Below are positions 8,556 to 16,111 of a stretch of 27,147 nucleotides of DNA, piece by piece. The stretch lies in NCBI GenBank assembly GCA_001557035.1, contig LSKJ01000185.1, forward strand, positions 1 to 27,147, in the 5' to 3' direction. The position numbers and the translations under genes are program-made. How positions within the stretch are numbered: position 1 is the stretch's first letter; each line of letters begins with the position of its first letter. The stretch comes from Rhodospirillaceae bacterium CCH5-H10 (GTDB lineage Bacteria; Pseudomonadota; Alphaproteobacteria; Reyranellales; Reyranellaceae). The notes under the pieces are model-generated. The model was not told the DNA's origin. It did no database searches and worked only from the letters and a program-made list of their open reading frames with translations.

Positions 8556-8609
8556 CGACGAGAGAGGCCGGCATGATGCGGGAGGTGTGAGGGCCCGGTC
8601 TTGCCTGCC

Positions 8610-8963
8610 TCACACCAGATCGTCGAGGTCGACCTTCAGCGCACCGGCGATCTTCTTCATTACCGACACGCTGCCTTCCTTGCGGCCGCTTTCGATCTCG
8701 GAAATGAAAGGCGCGCTAACGCCGGCGGCGGCGGCGAGATCGCGCCCCGACAGGCCGCGATGGCTGCGCCAGACCTTGACCTTGTTCTCTCCGGCGATGA
8801 GACGGCGCACGATCGCCGCGGGAATGACCTCTTCCTCGCCCGACGCGATGGCCTGCTTGATCCTGTTCGCCCTCGCGATGTCAGCCTGGTCGACGAGGCG
8901 TTCGTAATCGGCGAGCGGAAGAACAACGAGGCTCTCGCCATTGGGAGTAGTGATGATCTGCAC
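8610..8963 (-). CDS. XRE-type antitoxin of a RelE-like toxin-antitoxin pair
   Basis: A 117-residue antitoxin with a Phd/RelB-like N-terminal segment (MQIITTPNGESLVVLPLADY) that probably neutralises the toxin, and a C-terminal Cro/C1 helix-turn-helix (LSGRDLAAAAGVSAPFISEI, about 71-90) for operator binding. It follows the toxin gene with 9 nt between. The start is GTG 8963, with AGGAGG six bases upstream lying against the toxin stop codon. Toxin-first order is typical of HigBA-like systems, and autorepression of the operon is expected. Confidence 0.9.
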   Translation of the reverse strand: MQIITTPNGESLVVLPLADYERLVDQADIARANRIKQAIASGEEEVIPAAIVRRLIAGENKVKVWRSHRGLSGRDLAAAAGVSAPFISEIESGRKEGSVSVMKKIAGALKVDLDDLV

Positions 8964-8972
8964 GCTCGCCTC

Positions 8973-9227
8973 CTACTTGTAGATATCGCCGCGAGGACCG
9001 ATTTCGAGGACCAGGAGCACGTTGCCCTGATGATCCATGATGACGCGCCAGTCGCCGACACGAAGCCGAATGTAAGGCGACCCAGTCAAAACCTTCACAT
9101 TGTTCGCCTGACTTTTGGGATCGGCGGCGAACTGCTCGACTTTCTCCAGAATCCGAGCAGCCCGCTTGGGCTGTAAGCGGCTTAGGACTTTGTTGGGCTC
9201 CAAAACCCACATCTGGCGTGCTTTCAT
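8973..9227 (-). CDS. RelE/ParE-family toxin
   Basis: An 84-residue RelE-fold protein, normal length for the family. The C-terminal core YIRLRVGDWRVIMD (about 51-64) and the ending LEIGPRGDIYK match the RelE signature with conserved Arg residues and a terminal Tyr, expected for mRNA cleavage on the ribosome. The first gene of the pair; the ATG at 9227 has only a weak purine stretch upstream. A ParE-like gyrase inhibitor is possible, but the GDWR and terminal RGDIYK pattern favours RelE. Confidence 0.88.
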   Translation of the reverse strand: MKARQMWVLEPNKVLSRLQPKRAARILEKVEQFAADPKSQANNVKVLTGSPYIRLRVGDWRVIMDHQGNVLLVLEIGPRGDIYK

Positions 9228-9306
9228 GGCTTTCAGGCCCCATATTCCGTGGCTTGTTGTTCTTGTTTTGTTCCTTTACGAGTCGCCTCAAGCAAGGAGG
9301 TGACGG

Positions 9307-9927
9307 ATGGCTGGACTGCCGCTCGATGACGTCGTCCCGATGCGGGGCCGCATCCCGCGCGACGGGGATCCGACCGCGCGCGGCTATCTCGTCAACGCCG
9401 CCGACATCGAGCGCGTCTATCCGCATGCCACGCAGGTCATCCAGCGCGGCCACTGGCTGACCTACGAGCAGGCCGAGGTGAACGCGGCGTTGCAGAAGCT
9501 GGGCGAGTATCGCCTCAGCAGCTTCAACGGCCTCACCACCATCCGCTTCCTCGAGCCCGAACCCGCCATCCTGTTCGCCGAGCATGCGCTGGCGAACGGG
9601 CTGCACCGGCTGCGCGCCAACAGCCACAAGGCCGCCACGCGCGAGGAAGTGGCGATCGAATGGGAACGGCGCGAGGCCGAGCGCGAGGAGATCCTTGCCT
9701 GGGGCCGCACCACCGGCATGCTGCGCGAGGTCGTGCAGCATTACCGCTTCGAGCGCAGCACCGGCGCCTGGTCCTACACCGCCCATCTCTCGGCCGGGCG
9801 GCTGATCGAGAAGACGCATCCGACTGTGGCCGATCCCGTGAACCATGCCGGCGTGATGATCGTGTGGGCCGAGAAGGAACACCGCGCCTGGTTCTGGAAC
9901 GGCTGCCGCGGCAACCATCACCTGTGA
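9307..9927 (+). CDS. Unknown 206-aa protein
   Basis: Not recognised. The start is well supported by a very strong ribosome-binding site (AAGGAGG, six bases before the ATG). The sequence has no signal peptide or transmembrane segment and is soluble, with a helical middle (EEVAIEWERREAEREEILAWG). The C-terminus is Trp/His-rich (WAEKEHRAWFWNGCRGNHHL). It is 14 nt upstream of the 138-aa gene and probably cotranscribed with it. Confidence 0.75.
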   Translation: MAGLPLDDVVPMRGRIPRDGDPTARGYLVNAADIERVYPHATQVIQRGHWLTYEQAEVNAALQKLGEYRLSSFNGLTTIRFLEPEPAILFAEHALANGLHRLRANSHKAATREEVAIEWERREAEREEILAWGRTTGMLREVVQHYRFERSTGAWSYTAHLSAGRLIEKTHPTVADPVNHAGVMIVWAEKEHRAWFWNGCRGNHHL

Positions 9928-9941
9928 AAGCGAGCGAGACT

Positions 9942-10358
9942 ATGTCCGTCCTTCCCCTCCTGCAGCCCGGCCTCGACGCACTCGAAGCCGACGCGCCCGA
10001 CACCTACGAGATCGAGGCCGACCTGATCCTGCGCGCGATGGAACTCGCGTCCGAGCAGCCGTACGGATTCGGCGTCGAGGATCTCGAACGGGTCGAGGCC
10101 TACTGGTCGCAGCTCGAAGCGGAGCTGTCGTTCCTGGCGTGCGTCGTCAGCCTCACCGACGGCCGCCGCTTCCACCTGCTCTACATCTGCGGCGAGGAGC
10201 CCGAGGACGAGCCGGGCGATTCCCTGCCCGGCCCCGAGACGGTGCAGGTCACGCAGATGATGACGACCGAGGACCTGCCGCCGCAGCAGGAACCGCCGTG
10301 GATCCACGACGTCGCCGACATCAACGCCTGGCTCCGCCTGCCGCCGCCGGAAGCCTGA
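9942..10358 (+). CDS. Unknown acidic 138-aa protein
   Basis: Not recognised. It is strongly acidic (for example LYICGEEPEDEPGDSLPGPE), with no signal peptide or transmembrane segment. The ATG at 9942 lies 14 nt after the previous stop, preceded by AAAGCGAG, a weak ribosome-binding site, which suggests an operon with its neighbours. C-terminal residues contain PWIHDVADINAWLRLP. Confidence 0.68.
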   Translation: MSVLPLLQPGLDALEADAPDTYEIEADLILRAMELASEQPYGFGVEDLERVEAYWSQLEAELSFLACVVSLTDGRRFHLLYICGEEPEDEPGDSLPGPETVQVTQMMTTEDLPPQQEPPWIHDVADINAWLRLPPPEA

Positions 10359-10413
10359 CACGCGGCAGGCCGCGGACTTGCGCCCGCGCCGCCGCTCGCC
10401 CACAAGCACCCCC

Positions 10414-11277
10414 ATGTCCAAGCATTCGTCCCGTGAACGTCCCGACGTGATCGCCGCGCAGAAGGTGCTGGCCGAGGTCTGGCCCGGCGGCGCGCGGAAA
10501 AGTTCGGTGGAGCTGCTGAAGGCGCTGCACGTGCTGACGCGCGACGGCGGGCTCAACCTCGATTCGCGGCGCAAGCTGAAGCAGGTGCTGCATCTTGTGC
10601 AGTTGCTGCGGCCATCGCTCGACGCGCTGCTGGCCGAGCGGCCGGACGCGATCGTGGCCGATCTCGGCGCCGGCAAGTCCTATCTCGGCTTCCTGATCTA
10701 CGATCTGGTGGTCGGGCCGGCCGGCCACGGCTCGCTGGTCGGCGTCGAGGTGCGCGCCGAGCTGGTCGAGCGCGCCGAGGCGCTGGCGAAGGCGTGCGGC
10801 TTCGAGCGGATGTCGTTCGTGGCGGGCGGGATCGCCGACACCGCGCTGCCCGGCGGCCGCGCCGACATGGTGACGGCGCTGCACGCCTGCGACACCGCCA
10901 CAGACGACGCGATCCGCTTCGCGCTGCGCCACCAGGCGAAGGTGGTTGCGCTGATCCCCTGCTGCCAGGCCGAGGTCGCCTCGCTGCTGGAGGGCGCGAA
11001 GCCCGCGCCGATCGACCAGCTGTGGCGCCATCCGATGCACCGCCGCGAGTTCGGCGCGCATGCGACGAACGTGCTGCGCGGGCTGGTGCTCGAGGCGCAC
11101 GGCTACAAGGTGAGGGTCACCGAGTTCACCGGCCTCGAACATTCGCTGAAGAACGAGCTGATCCTCGCGACGCGCCACCAGCAGGCCAACCCGCTCGCGC
11201 GCCGCAAGCTCGACCAGCTGGTCGAGCAGCTCGGCGTCCGCCCCGCCCTGCTCGACGTGATGGACGCTGCCGCCTGA
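10414..11277 (+). CDS. SAM-dependent methyltransferase, METTL25/Methyltransf_32-like
   Basis: A 287-residue class I methyltransferase. Motif I is DLGAGKS (83-89) followed by an acidic residue closing the second strand (GVEV, Glu112). HACDTATDDAI (157-167) and the cysteine motif IPCCQ (181-185) are features of the Methyltransf_32 group, related to eukaryotic METTL25 and RRNAD1. The substrate is unknown; a role on RNA has been suggested for relatives. It is 55 nt after the acidic 138-aa gene on the same strand. The ATG at 10414 begins the conserved part; an upstream in-frame ATG lies in the previous gene's tail and is not used. Confidence 0.83.
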   Translation: MSKHSSRERPDVIAAQKVLAEVWPGGARKSSVELLKALHVLTRDGGLNLDSRRKLKQVLHLVQLLRPSLDALLAERPDAIVADLGAGKSYLGFLIYDLVVGPAGHGSLVGVEVRAELVERAEALAKACGFERMSFVAGGIADTALPGGRADMVTALHACDTATDDAIRFALRHQAKVVALIPCCQAEVASLLEGAKPAPIDQLWRHPMHRREFGAHATNVLRGLVLEAHGYKVRVTEFTGLEHSLKNELILATRHQQANPLARRKLDQLVEQLGVRPALLDVMDAAA

Positions 11278-11307
11278 GGCGCGACGCCGTCAGGTCGAAT
11301 TGCCAAC

Positions 11308-11395
11308 TGTCGTCCTGAGCGCAGCGAAGGACCTGACGGGGCAACCAGAGGACTCTGCTGCGCGCGTGAGATCCTTCGCTTCGCTCAGGATGACA
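11308..11395. repeat. Inverted intergenic repeat, 27-nt arms
   Basis: Arms at 11308-11334 and 11369-11395 match as inverted copies of the sequence GTCATCCTGAGCGAAGCGAAG with few mismatches. This kind of dispersed intergenic repeat is common in several proteobacterial genomes. It sits between convergent genes and could form a long hairpin, possibly acting as a terminator, but it has no adjacent T-run. Confidence 0.75.
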
Positions 11396-11455
11396 GGAAG
11401 GGATCGTTCCCCTCCTGTCGAACCTGGACTCATCCCCTTGTCGGCTCGTCGCGCG

Positions 11456-11791
11456 CTACTTCGCGGCGGCGACAGCGAAGTCTTCGAGCTTCTTGCGGCC
11501 GCCCTTCAGCGCGGCGACCAGCCAGCGCGGACGGTTGCCGCGGCCGGCCCAGACTTCCGCCTCGTTCTCGGGATTGCGATACTTCGGCTCGATCTTGCGA
11601 CCCTTGCCAGCGCCGGCACGCGGACCGCGCTTGCCGCGCGCGGGCGCGCCGCCCGTGCCGATCGCGTCGAGACGCTCGAGCGATGCGGTGAGCCGCTTGC
11701 GCTCCTTGTCCACCCGCGTCGCAATGGCCGCCTCGACCTTCGCCTTGAGGGCCAGCAGCTCGTCGAAGTCCATCGAGTCCAGTCGCTTCAT
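11456..11791 (-). CDS. H-NS histone family (HvrA-like) protein
   Basis: A 111-residue nucleoid-associated protein. An N-terminal coiled-coil/dimerisation region (about 5-45) leads through a basic linker rich in Gly/Arg/Lys (about 48-66) to the H-NS DNA-binding core KYRNPENEAEVWAGRGNRPR (about 70-89), with the W-GRG-P-W pattern that inserts into the AT-rich minor groove. Such proteins silence acquired low-GC DNA; the window has two such islands, though no direct link is shown. ATG 11791 is preferred; a TTG two codons upstream is the alternative. Confidence 0.9.
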   Translation of the reverse strand: MKRLDSMDFDELLALKAKVEAAIATRVDKERKRLTASLERLDAIGTGGAPARGKRGPRAGAGKGRKIEPKYRNPENEAEVWAGRGNRPRWLVAALKGGRKKLEDFAVAAAK

Positions 11792-11959
11792 TTTCAAAAC
11801 ACCGAATTGGTTGGAGGGAAAGCCCCGCGCGCCTTTCGTCTAGTGAGTAAACACGGCCCGTGCAAGCCTATCGCCATGTCACTTTCCGCACAGAGCGTGT
11901 GCAGAAAGCACCCCGAAAGCTTCCGCAAAGCCTTTTCGAAACCGGCGAACGACGGCGCC

Positions 11960-12748
11960 CTAAGCTTTTCCCGCGGCCGCGATCATCTCGCGGCGGGCCT
12001 TGGCGCCGTCCATGACGAAGGAGACGTCGGCGCCGCCCAGCAGGAACTGCACGCCGTGCTTCAGGAACTTCTCGATCAGTTCCTTCGAATAGACGCCGCC
12101 CATGCCGAAGAACTTGCCGCTGGCCTTGCACGCCGCGCCGACCGTCGCGTAGGCGGCGGCGATGTCGACGTGGCCCTGGTTGCCGGGGATGCCGAAATCG
12201 GCAGTGAGGTCGGAGGTGCCGATCATCAGCGCGTCGACGCCCGGGACGGCGGCAATGGCGGCGGCATTGGCGACGGCGGTGCGCGTCTCGATCATCACGA
12301 TGGTCAGCGTCTCGGCGTTGAGCTGGGCCAGCGACTGCGGATCGCCGCTGCGCTGGAACTCGGCCTGGGCGAGCGGGCTGGTGAGCGAGCGCGTGCCCAT
12401 CGGCGGATACTTGGTGGCGGCGGCGGCGAGCGTCGCCTGCTCGACCGTGTCGACATGCGGGAAGACGATGCCTTGGGCGCCGGCATCGAGCAGGCGCGCG
12501 GCCTGGTAGAACTGGTCCATGCCGACGCGGGCGATCGGCGTCACGCCGGTGGCGAGCGCGGTGATCGACATCTGACCCGCGAGATCCTCGCTCAGCGTCG
12601 AGTGTTCGAGATCGAGGAACATCCACTCGAAGCCCGCGAACTTCGCGATCTCGGCGGCATCGACGCTGCGCCAGCGGTTGACGTTGAAACTGGCGACGGT
12701 GCGGCCGCTCTTCATCGCGGCCTTCATGACGTTCTGGCGGATGGCCAT
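11960..12748 (-). CDS. HpcH/HpaI-family aldolase
   Basis: A 262-residue class II (metal-dependent) pyruvate aldolase of the 4-hydroxy-2-oxovalerate/HpaI type: cleaves or forms 2-oxo-4-hydroxy acids to pyruvate and an aldehyde. The catalytic His lies in DLEHS (His49), and the metal ligands are Glu154 (MIETRTAV) and Asp180 (GTSDL). The ATG at 12748 has GAGAG close upstream. It lies 37 nt after the dehydrogenase gene on the same strand and is probably cotranscribed, suggesting that the pair acts on related 2-oxo/2-hydroxy acids. The substrate cannot be told from sequence. Confidence 0.92.
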   Translation of the reverse strand: MAIRQNVMKAAMKSGRTVASFNVNRWRSVDAAEIAKFAGFEWMFLDLEHSTLSEDLAGQMSITALATGVTPIARVGMDQFYQAARLLDAGAQGIVFPHVDTVEQATLAAAATKYPPMGTRSLTSPLAQAEFQRSGDPQSLAQLNAETLTIVMIETRTAVANAAAIAAVPGVDALMIGTSDLTADFGIPGNQGHVDIAAAYATVGAACKASGKFFGMGGVYSKELIEKFLKHGVQFLLGGADVSFVMDGAKARREMIAAAGKA

Positions 12749-12785
12749 CTCTCGTTTCCTCTCCCGTATTCCGAACCGGATTACC

Positions 12786-13751
12786 TTATCCCACCACGCA
12801 GCGCGCCGGCGGCTCCTGCCCGTCGAGAATATAGAAGATGTTCTCGACCGCCTGCACCGCGACCCTCTCCATCGACTGGCGCGTCGAGCCGCCGACATGC
12901 GGCGTGAAGATCACGTTCTGCTGCTTCCACAACGGATGGTCGGCGGCGGGCGGCTCGACCACAAAGGTATCGAGTGCGGCGCCGGCAAGATGGCCGCTCT
13001 CCAGCGCCGCCACCAGCGCACCGTCGTCGACCAGCGGCCCGCGCCCGGCATTCACCAGGAAAGAGCCCTTCGGCATGCGCGCGAGTGCGGCCGCATCGAT
13101 CATGCGGTCGGTCTCGGCCGTCAGCGGGCAATGCAGCGTCACGATCTCGGCCCACGCCAGTAGCTCGTCCAGCGCGTGGAAGCGGCCGACGCCCTCGGGG
13201 ATCGCTTCGGCCGCGAGATACGGATCGTAGATGCGGAGATCGAGCCCGAACGGCCGGCAGAGCGCCACCAGCGAGGAACCGACGGCGCCGCAGCCGACGA
13301 TGCCGAGCTTCGAGCCCGAGAGCTCGCGGCCCATGAAGGCCGACTGCGCCCACGTGCCCTCGCGCAGAGCCACGTCGAGCGGCCGCACGTAGCGCAGCAG
13401 CGAGATCGTCATGGCGAGCGCCAGCTCGGCCACCGAGCGGGCATTCGCGCCATGCGCGCGCAACACCGCGATGCCGCGCGCCTTCGCCGCCGCCACGTCG
13501 ATATTGTCGTAGCCGACGCCGTGCTTGGAGACGACGCGCAGGTCGGGCGCCGCGTCATAGACGGCGGGCGTGATCTTCGTGGAGCGCACCAGGATCCCGT
13601 GCGTCGGCGCCTCCGACACCGCCGCGATCATCTCGGCCTCCGACGCGTGCGTGCCGAGCTGCCGCACGTCCGCCCCGCGCGCCTCGAGCAACGCCATCGC
13701 CGCCGGCGCCAGCACGTCCGAATTGATGATGATCCGCGGGCCGTTTTTCAT
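12786..13751 (-). CDS. D-2-hydroxyacid dehydrogenase, phosphoglycerate dehydrogenase-like
   Basis: A 321-residue NAD-dependent D-isomer 2-hydroxyacid dehydrogenase. The Rossmann motif is GCGAVG (153-158). Catalytic residues follow the family: Arg237 in NAGRGPLVDD, Glu266 in DTFVVEPP and His285 in TPHVGGST. The length matches family members without the ACT/regulatory domain of full SerA, so assignment to serine biosynthesis is not supported. The ATG at 13751 has GGGGGTG about nine bases upstream. It is the first gene of a probable operon with the aldolase. Confidence 0.93.
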   Translation of the reverse strand: MKNGPRIIINSDVLAPAAMALLEARGADVRQLGTHASEAEMIAAVSEAPTHGILVRSTKITPAVYDAAPDLRVVSKHGVGYDNIDVAAAKARGIAVLRAHGANARSVAELALAMTISLLRYVRPLDVALREGTWAQSAFMGRELSGSKLGIVGCGAVGSSLVALCRPFGLDLRIYDPYLAAEAIPEGVGRFHALDELLAWAEIVTLHCPLTAETDRMIDAAALARMPKGSFLVNAGRGPLVDDGALVAALESGHLAGAALDTFVVEPPAADHPLWKQQNVIFTPHVGGSTRQSMERVAVQAVENIFYILDGQEPPARCVVG

Positions 13752-13982
13752 TGAGGCACCCCCTACGGCGCTAGACAAGGGTGTTTAGCGGGATTGATGG
13801 GTGAGGGCGAGACCCGCACCCCGGCAGCGTCCGGAACGCGGCAGAAGCAGTCATCATCTTTGCCGCCTTAAATCGAATCGGATTGCATTTGCTAGCACGG
13901 CAGAGTCAGATACATTTCACAACCAGCGCAAGCAGGGGAGCGATCTTCAGGCTGCGTGCTCGGGGGAGCTAAAGACGGATAA

Positions 13983-14546
13983 ATGAAGTCGTTTGATGCA
14001 GTAGCGCAGCATGGAGACGAGCTACTGGAGCTTGCCTCGCAAGCCCATTTCACCGTCTTTCTGTGCGGCCCTAAATTGGGTAGCACAGAGCCTTCAGCTG
14101 AACTGCGTCAGCGCATTAAGGACATGCTTGAAGAGGCCGATTTTGAAGTCGTACTTGGCGAAGACGAAGGCCTACTTGATCCGCGGATAAAGCGCGCTGG
14201 CTTCAACGCACAAGACAATGAACTAGAGTTTATTCGGAAGCGCTGCAACGCGGTTGTAATTGTTGCAAATAGTGTTGGGTCTTTTTGTGAATTGGGCCTT
14301 TTTAGTTGGCACTTTGTTCATGAGGACGGCGTGCTCGACAGCGATACCGACTTCATCGTCCTCATCAACCAAGAGTATGCGACTGATCCCAGCTACCTAA
14401 ATGAAGGCCCAGCCTTTGCTGTTCACGGCTTCGGTCAGGTTGAGTACATCGATTTCGCAAATTATTCTGGCCACAATATTCTCCGAAGACTCAACTCTCG
14501 ACGCGGCGTGTTCGCACTCGACAAGCGCGGCCGCACTCGGAAGTAA
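13983..14546 (+). CDS. Retron effector, nucleoside-deoxyribosyltransferase-like (NDT) protein
   Basis: A 187-residue NDT-fold protein resembling the N-terminal half of the Ec86 (Eco1) retron effector. Shared features are the first strand FTVFLCGP (23-30), a helix with the RQRIKDML pattern, and the active-site segment NSVGSFCELGLFS (96-108), which aligns with SPGSFTELGAFS in Ec86; Glu103 is the predicted catalytic residue. The Ec86 effector is a nucleotide/NAD N-glycosidase held inactive by RT and msDNA. In that protein a winged-helix domain is attached at the C-terminus, whereas here the gene stops after the NDT domain. The stop is 3 nt before the RT frame. GC is low. The ribosome-binding site is weak (CGGA seven bases before the ATG). 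Confidence 0.82.
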   Translation: MKSFDAVAQHGDELLELASQAHFTVFLCGPKLGSTEPSAELRQRIKDMLEEADFEVVLGEDEGLLDPRIKRAGFNAQDNELEFIRKRCNAVVIVANSVGSFCELGLFSWHFVHEDGVLDSDTDFIVLINQEYATDPSYLNEGPAFAVHGFGQVEYIDFANYSGHNILRRLNSRRGVFALDKRGRTRK

Positions 14547-14549
14547 CCG

Positions 14550-16034
14550 ATGAAGAAAATCATCAACTCAGAGATGGGACTTCTAGCTGTGGGAGTATTG
14601 CAACCCACTTCTGCTAGCGAAGTCCGCGGCTTTCTGCATCATTCATTCCCCGACGCAGGAGAATTGCCACCTGTAGCAGATTTTGCTGAGTTTCTGCTGG
14701 AGCGGTCAAGACTTGGGCACATTGCACAAGTCTCAAGTAGGCACGGCGGCCTCTACTCGCTGACATTTGCCGGCCATTCCTATTTGTCACAAAGAGCGAG
14801 AAAACTTCGCGACAAGCTAAGGATGTATTTGTTACGAGACGCATATCGCGCTAGAATCATCATGTCGCGTGGGGAGAGTGGTGAAGAATTGGCTGGTGAT
14901 TCGCCAGCTTTGGATAAGAGTACTGATACAAAAGGAAGCGCGGCCAATAAGGTTTTTGGCCTGCGAGCACTCGGCCAAAAACCTTATTGGCCGCGCATCT
15001 CAGGGCAGTTTAGATCGAAAACTGGTCTTTCGCGTCCCCCACGCGACGACTTTTTTCCATCACTGCTTTCATTTGACTCCACCGAACAAGTAGCGGCAAG
15101 CGTAGGGCCTCACAGTCAACCTTTTGAGTTGGACTATGTAGGGCTTGCTGTTTGCCTTGGCGTATCTCCGAAACTTATTTCGCAAATCGCGAATCGACCT
15201 GCACGGCACTATCGCCATTTCCCTCTCCCAAAGGCAAGCGGCGGCGTACGAGATATCGAGAGCCCGCGCGTATTTCTGAAGGTTATCCAGTGGTTTCTGG
15301 CTGACCATGTCTTTGTAAGACTACCCGTGCATCCGGCGGTTCACTCCTTTCGCTTAGGACGTTCCGTTGTATCAAACGCGACCCCACATGTGGGCAAACG
15401 ATACGTCGGTAGCATGGATATAGAGAACTTTTTTGGCAGCATCTCGCGCACACAAGTCCGAGAACATCTTACGAACTGCGGCTTTAAAGGGTGGGAATCT
15501 GACTTGATTTCGAAGCTATGTACGAATCAAGACCATTTACCCCAAGGCGCTCCAACAAGTCCCGTCATTTCGAATTCTCTGCTGTTCGATTTCGATCATC
15601 ACACTCAAAGATACTGCAACGAACAGAACCTAGAGTATACGCGCTACGCGGACGACATCACGATTAGCGGCCAGTCGCGAGCTAAAATTTCAGAAGCCTT
15701 TAAGGTGGTCGAACTCCGCCTGCGAGAGAGTTATAGGCTCCGCGTTCGATCCGACAAAACGAGAATCGCCAGCAGGCATGGTCAACAGCAAGTAACCGGC
15801 GTCGTCGTAAATTCTGACGCGGCGCCTCCAAGAATGCTGCGCAGGCGCGTAAGAGCAATGTTTCATCAAGCATCGCTACGCCTCTCTGTCGGTACAGAGC
15901 AGCTCGCGCAACTACGGGGGTACATCGGATATCTTGGGAACTTTCCAAAGCTGAAGAACTCGTCGGAGCTACAGGAGTACACTTCAATATTGAAAGAGCT
16001 CCAGGCTCGTGCTCTGCCTAGCCAACTAAGCTAG
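14550..16034 (+). CDS. Winged-helix-like domain joined to retron reverse transcriptase
   Basis: A single 494-codon frame. Residues 1-103 form an apparent winged-helix region (FAEFLLERSRLGHIAQ ... YSLTFAGHSYL) that resembles the C-terminal DNA-binding half of the Ec86 effector. Residues 105-166 are encoded by a candidate msr-msd. From about 193 on it is a retron RT close to Ec86 RT: HYRHFPLPKASGG (220-232), NATPHVG (276-282), MDIENFFGS (289-297), LPQGAPTSP (330-338), the catalytic YADD (366-369) and the retron-specific VTG (415-417). Retron RTs are normally about 320 residues. No ATG or GTG start exists in frame between the ncRNA (ends 15048) and the RT core; only a CTG (15063) and a TTG (15129) without a ribosome-binding site. 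Translation through the ncRNA is therefore likely, but not proven. Confidence 0.85.
   Translation: MKKIINSEMGLLAVGVLQPTSASEVRGFLHHSFPDAGELPPVADFAEFLLERSRLGHIAQVSSRHGGLYSLTFAGHSYLSQRARKLRDKLRMYLLRDAYRARIIMSRGESGEELAGDSPALDKSTDTKGSAANKVFGLRALGQKPYWPRISGQFRSKTGLSRPPRDDFFPSLLSFDSTEQVAASVGPHSQPFELDYVGLAVCLGVSPKLISQIANRPARHYRHFPLPKASGGVRDIESPRVFLKVIQWFLADHVFVRLPVHPAVHSFRLGRSVVSNATPHVGKRYVGSMDIENFFGSISRTQVREHLTNCGFKGWESDLISKLCTNQDHLPQGAPTSPVISNSLLFDFDHHTQRYCNEQNLEYTRYADDITISGQSRAKISEAFKVVELRLRESYRLRVRSDKTRIASRHGQQQVTGVVVNSDAAPPRMLRRRVRAMFHQASLRLSVGTEQLAQLRGYIGYLGNFPKLKNSSELQEYTSILKELQARALPSQLS
14863..15048 (+). ncRNA. Candidate retron msr-msd ncRNA within the RT reading frame
   Basis: About 186 nt bounded by a perfect 11-nt inverted repeat, a1 GTCGCGTGGGG (14864-14874) and a2 CCCCACGCGAC (15037-15047), extended by one G-U pair. 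The msr part (14875-14937) holds a 6-bp stem-loop (14891-14896 with 14904-14909). The msd has a perfect 24-bp stem (14938-14961 with 14973-14996) with an 11-nt loop, then a 6-bp hairpin (15006-15011 with 15019-15024). This is the order known for retrons: a1, msr hairpin, msd long hairpin, a2, with the RT domain next. The branching G would lie just after a1 (14876 or 14878 candidates). It resembles no sequence I recognise exactly; the call rests on structure and position. Confidence 0.82.
14938..14996 (+). repeat. Perfect 24-bp inverted repeat (msd stem)
   Basis: Arms 14938-14961 and 14973-14996 are exactly complementary over 24 bases around an 11-nt loop (TGCGAGCACTC). The inner part is AT-rich (AATAAGGTTTTT), and the ends are G/C clamps. 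It is the most likely double-stranded part of the msDNA produced by the adjacent reverse transcriptase. Confidence 0.93.
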
Positions 16035-16111
16035 CCATTCTCCATAGCTCACTATTGCCAATACGAGCGGGCCCCAGCGTTAAACTCAGACATAGGCGGA
16101 AAATCAAGCAA

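Noticed and set aside
7857..8590. Alternative plus-strand frames around the single-TM gene
   Set aside because: They overlap the transglutaminase start region and lack the clean transmembrane pattern seen from the ATG at 8043.
11300..12907. 535-codon plus-strand frame over the H-NS and aldolase genes
   Set aside because: Antisense shadow; the H-NS core and aldolase active-site motifs lie on the minus strand.
15129..16034. RT starting at TTG 15129 as a conventional separate gene
   Set aside because: No ribosome-binding site precedes it and it would start at or just inside the first conserved helix. It is not excluded, and is listed as the main refuting alternative for the embedded ncRNA idea.
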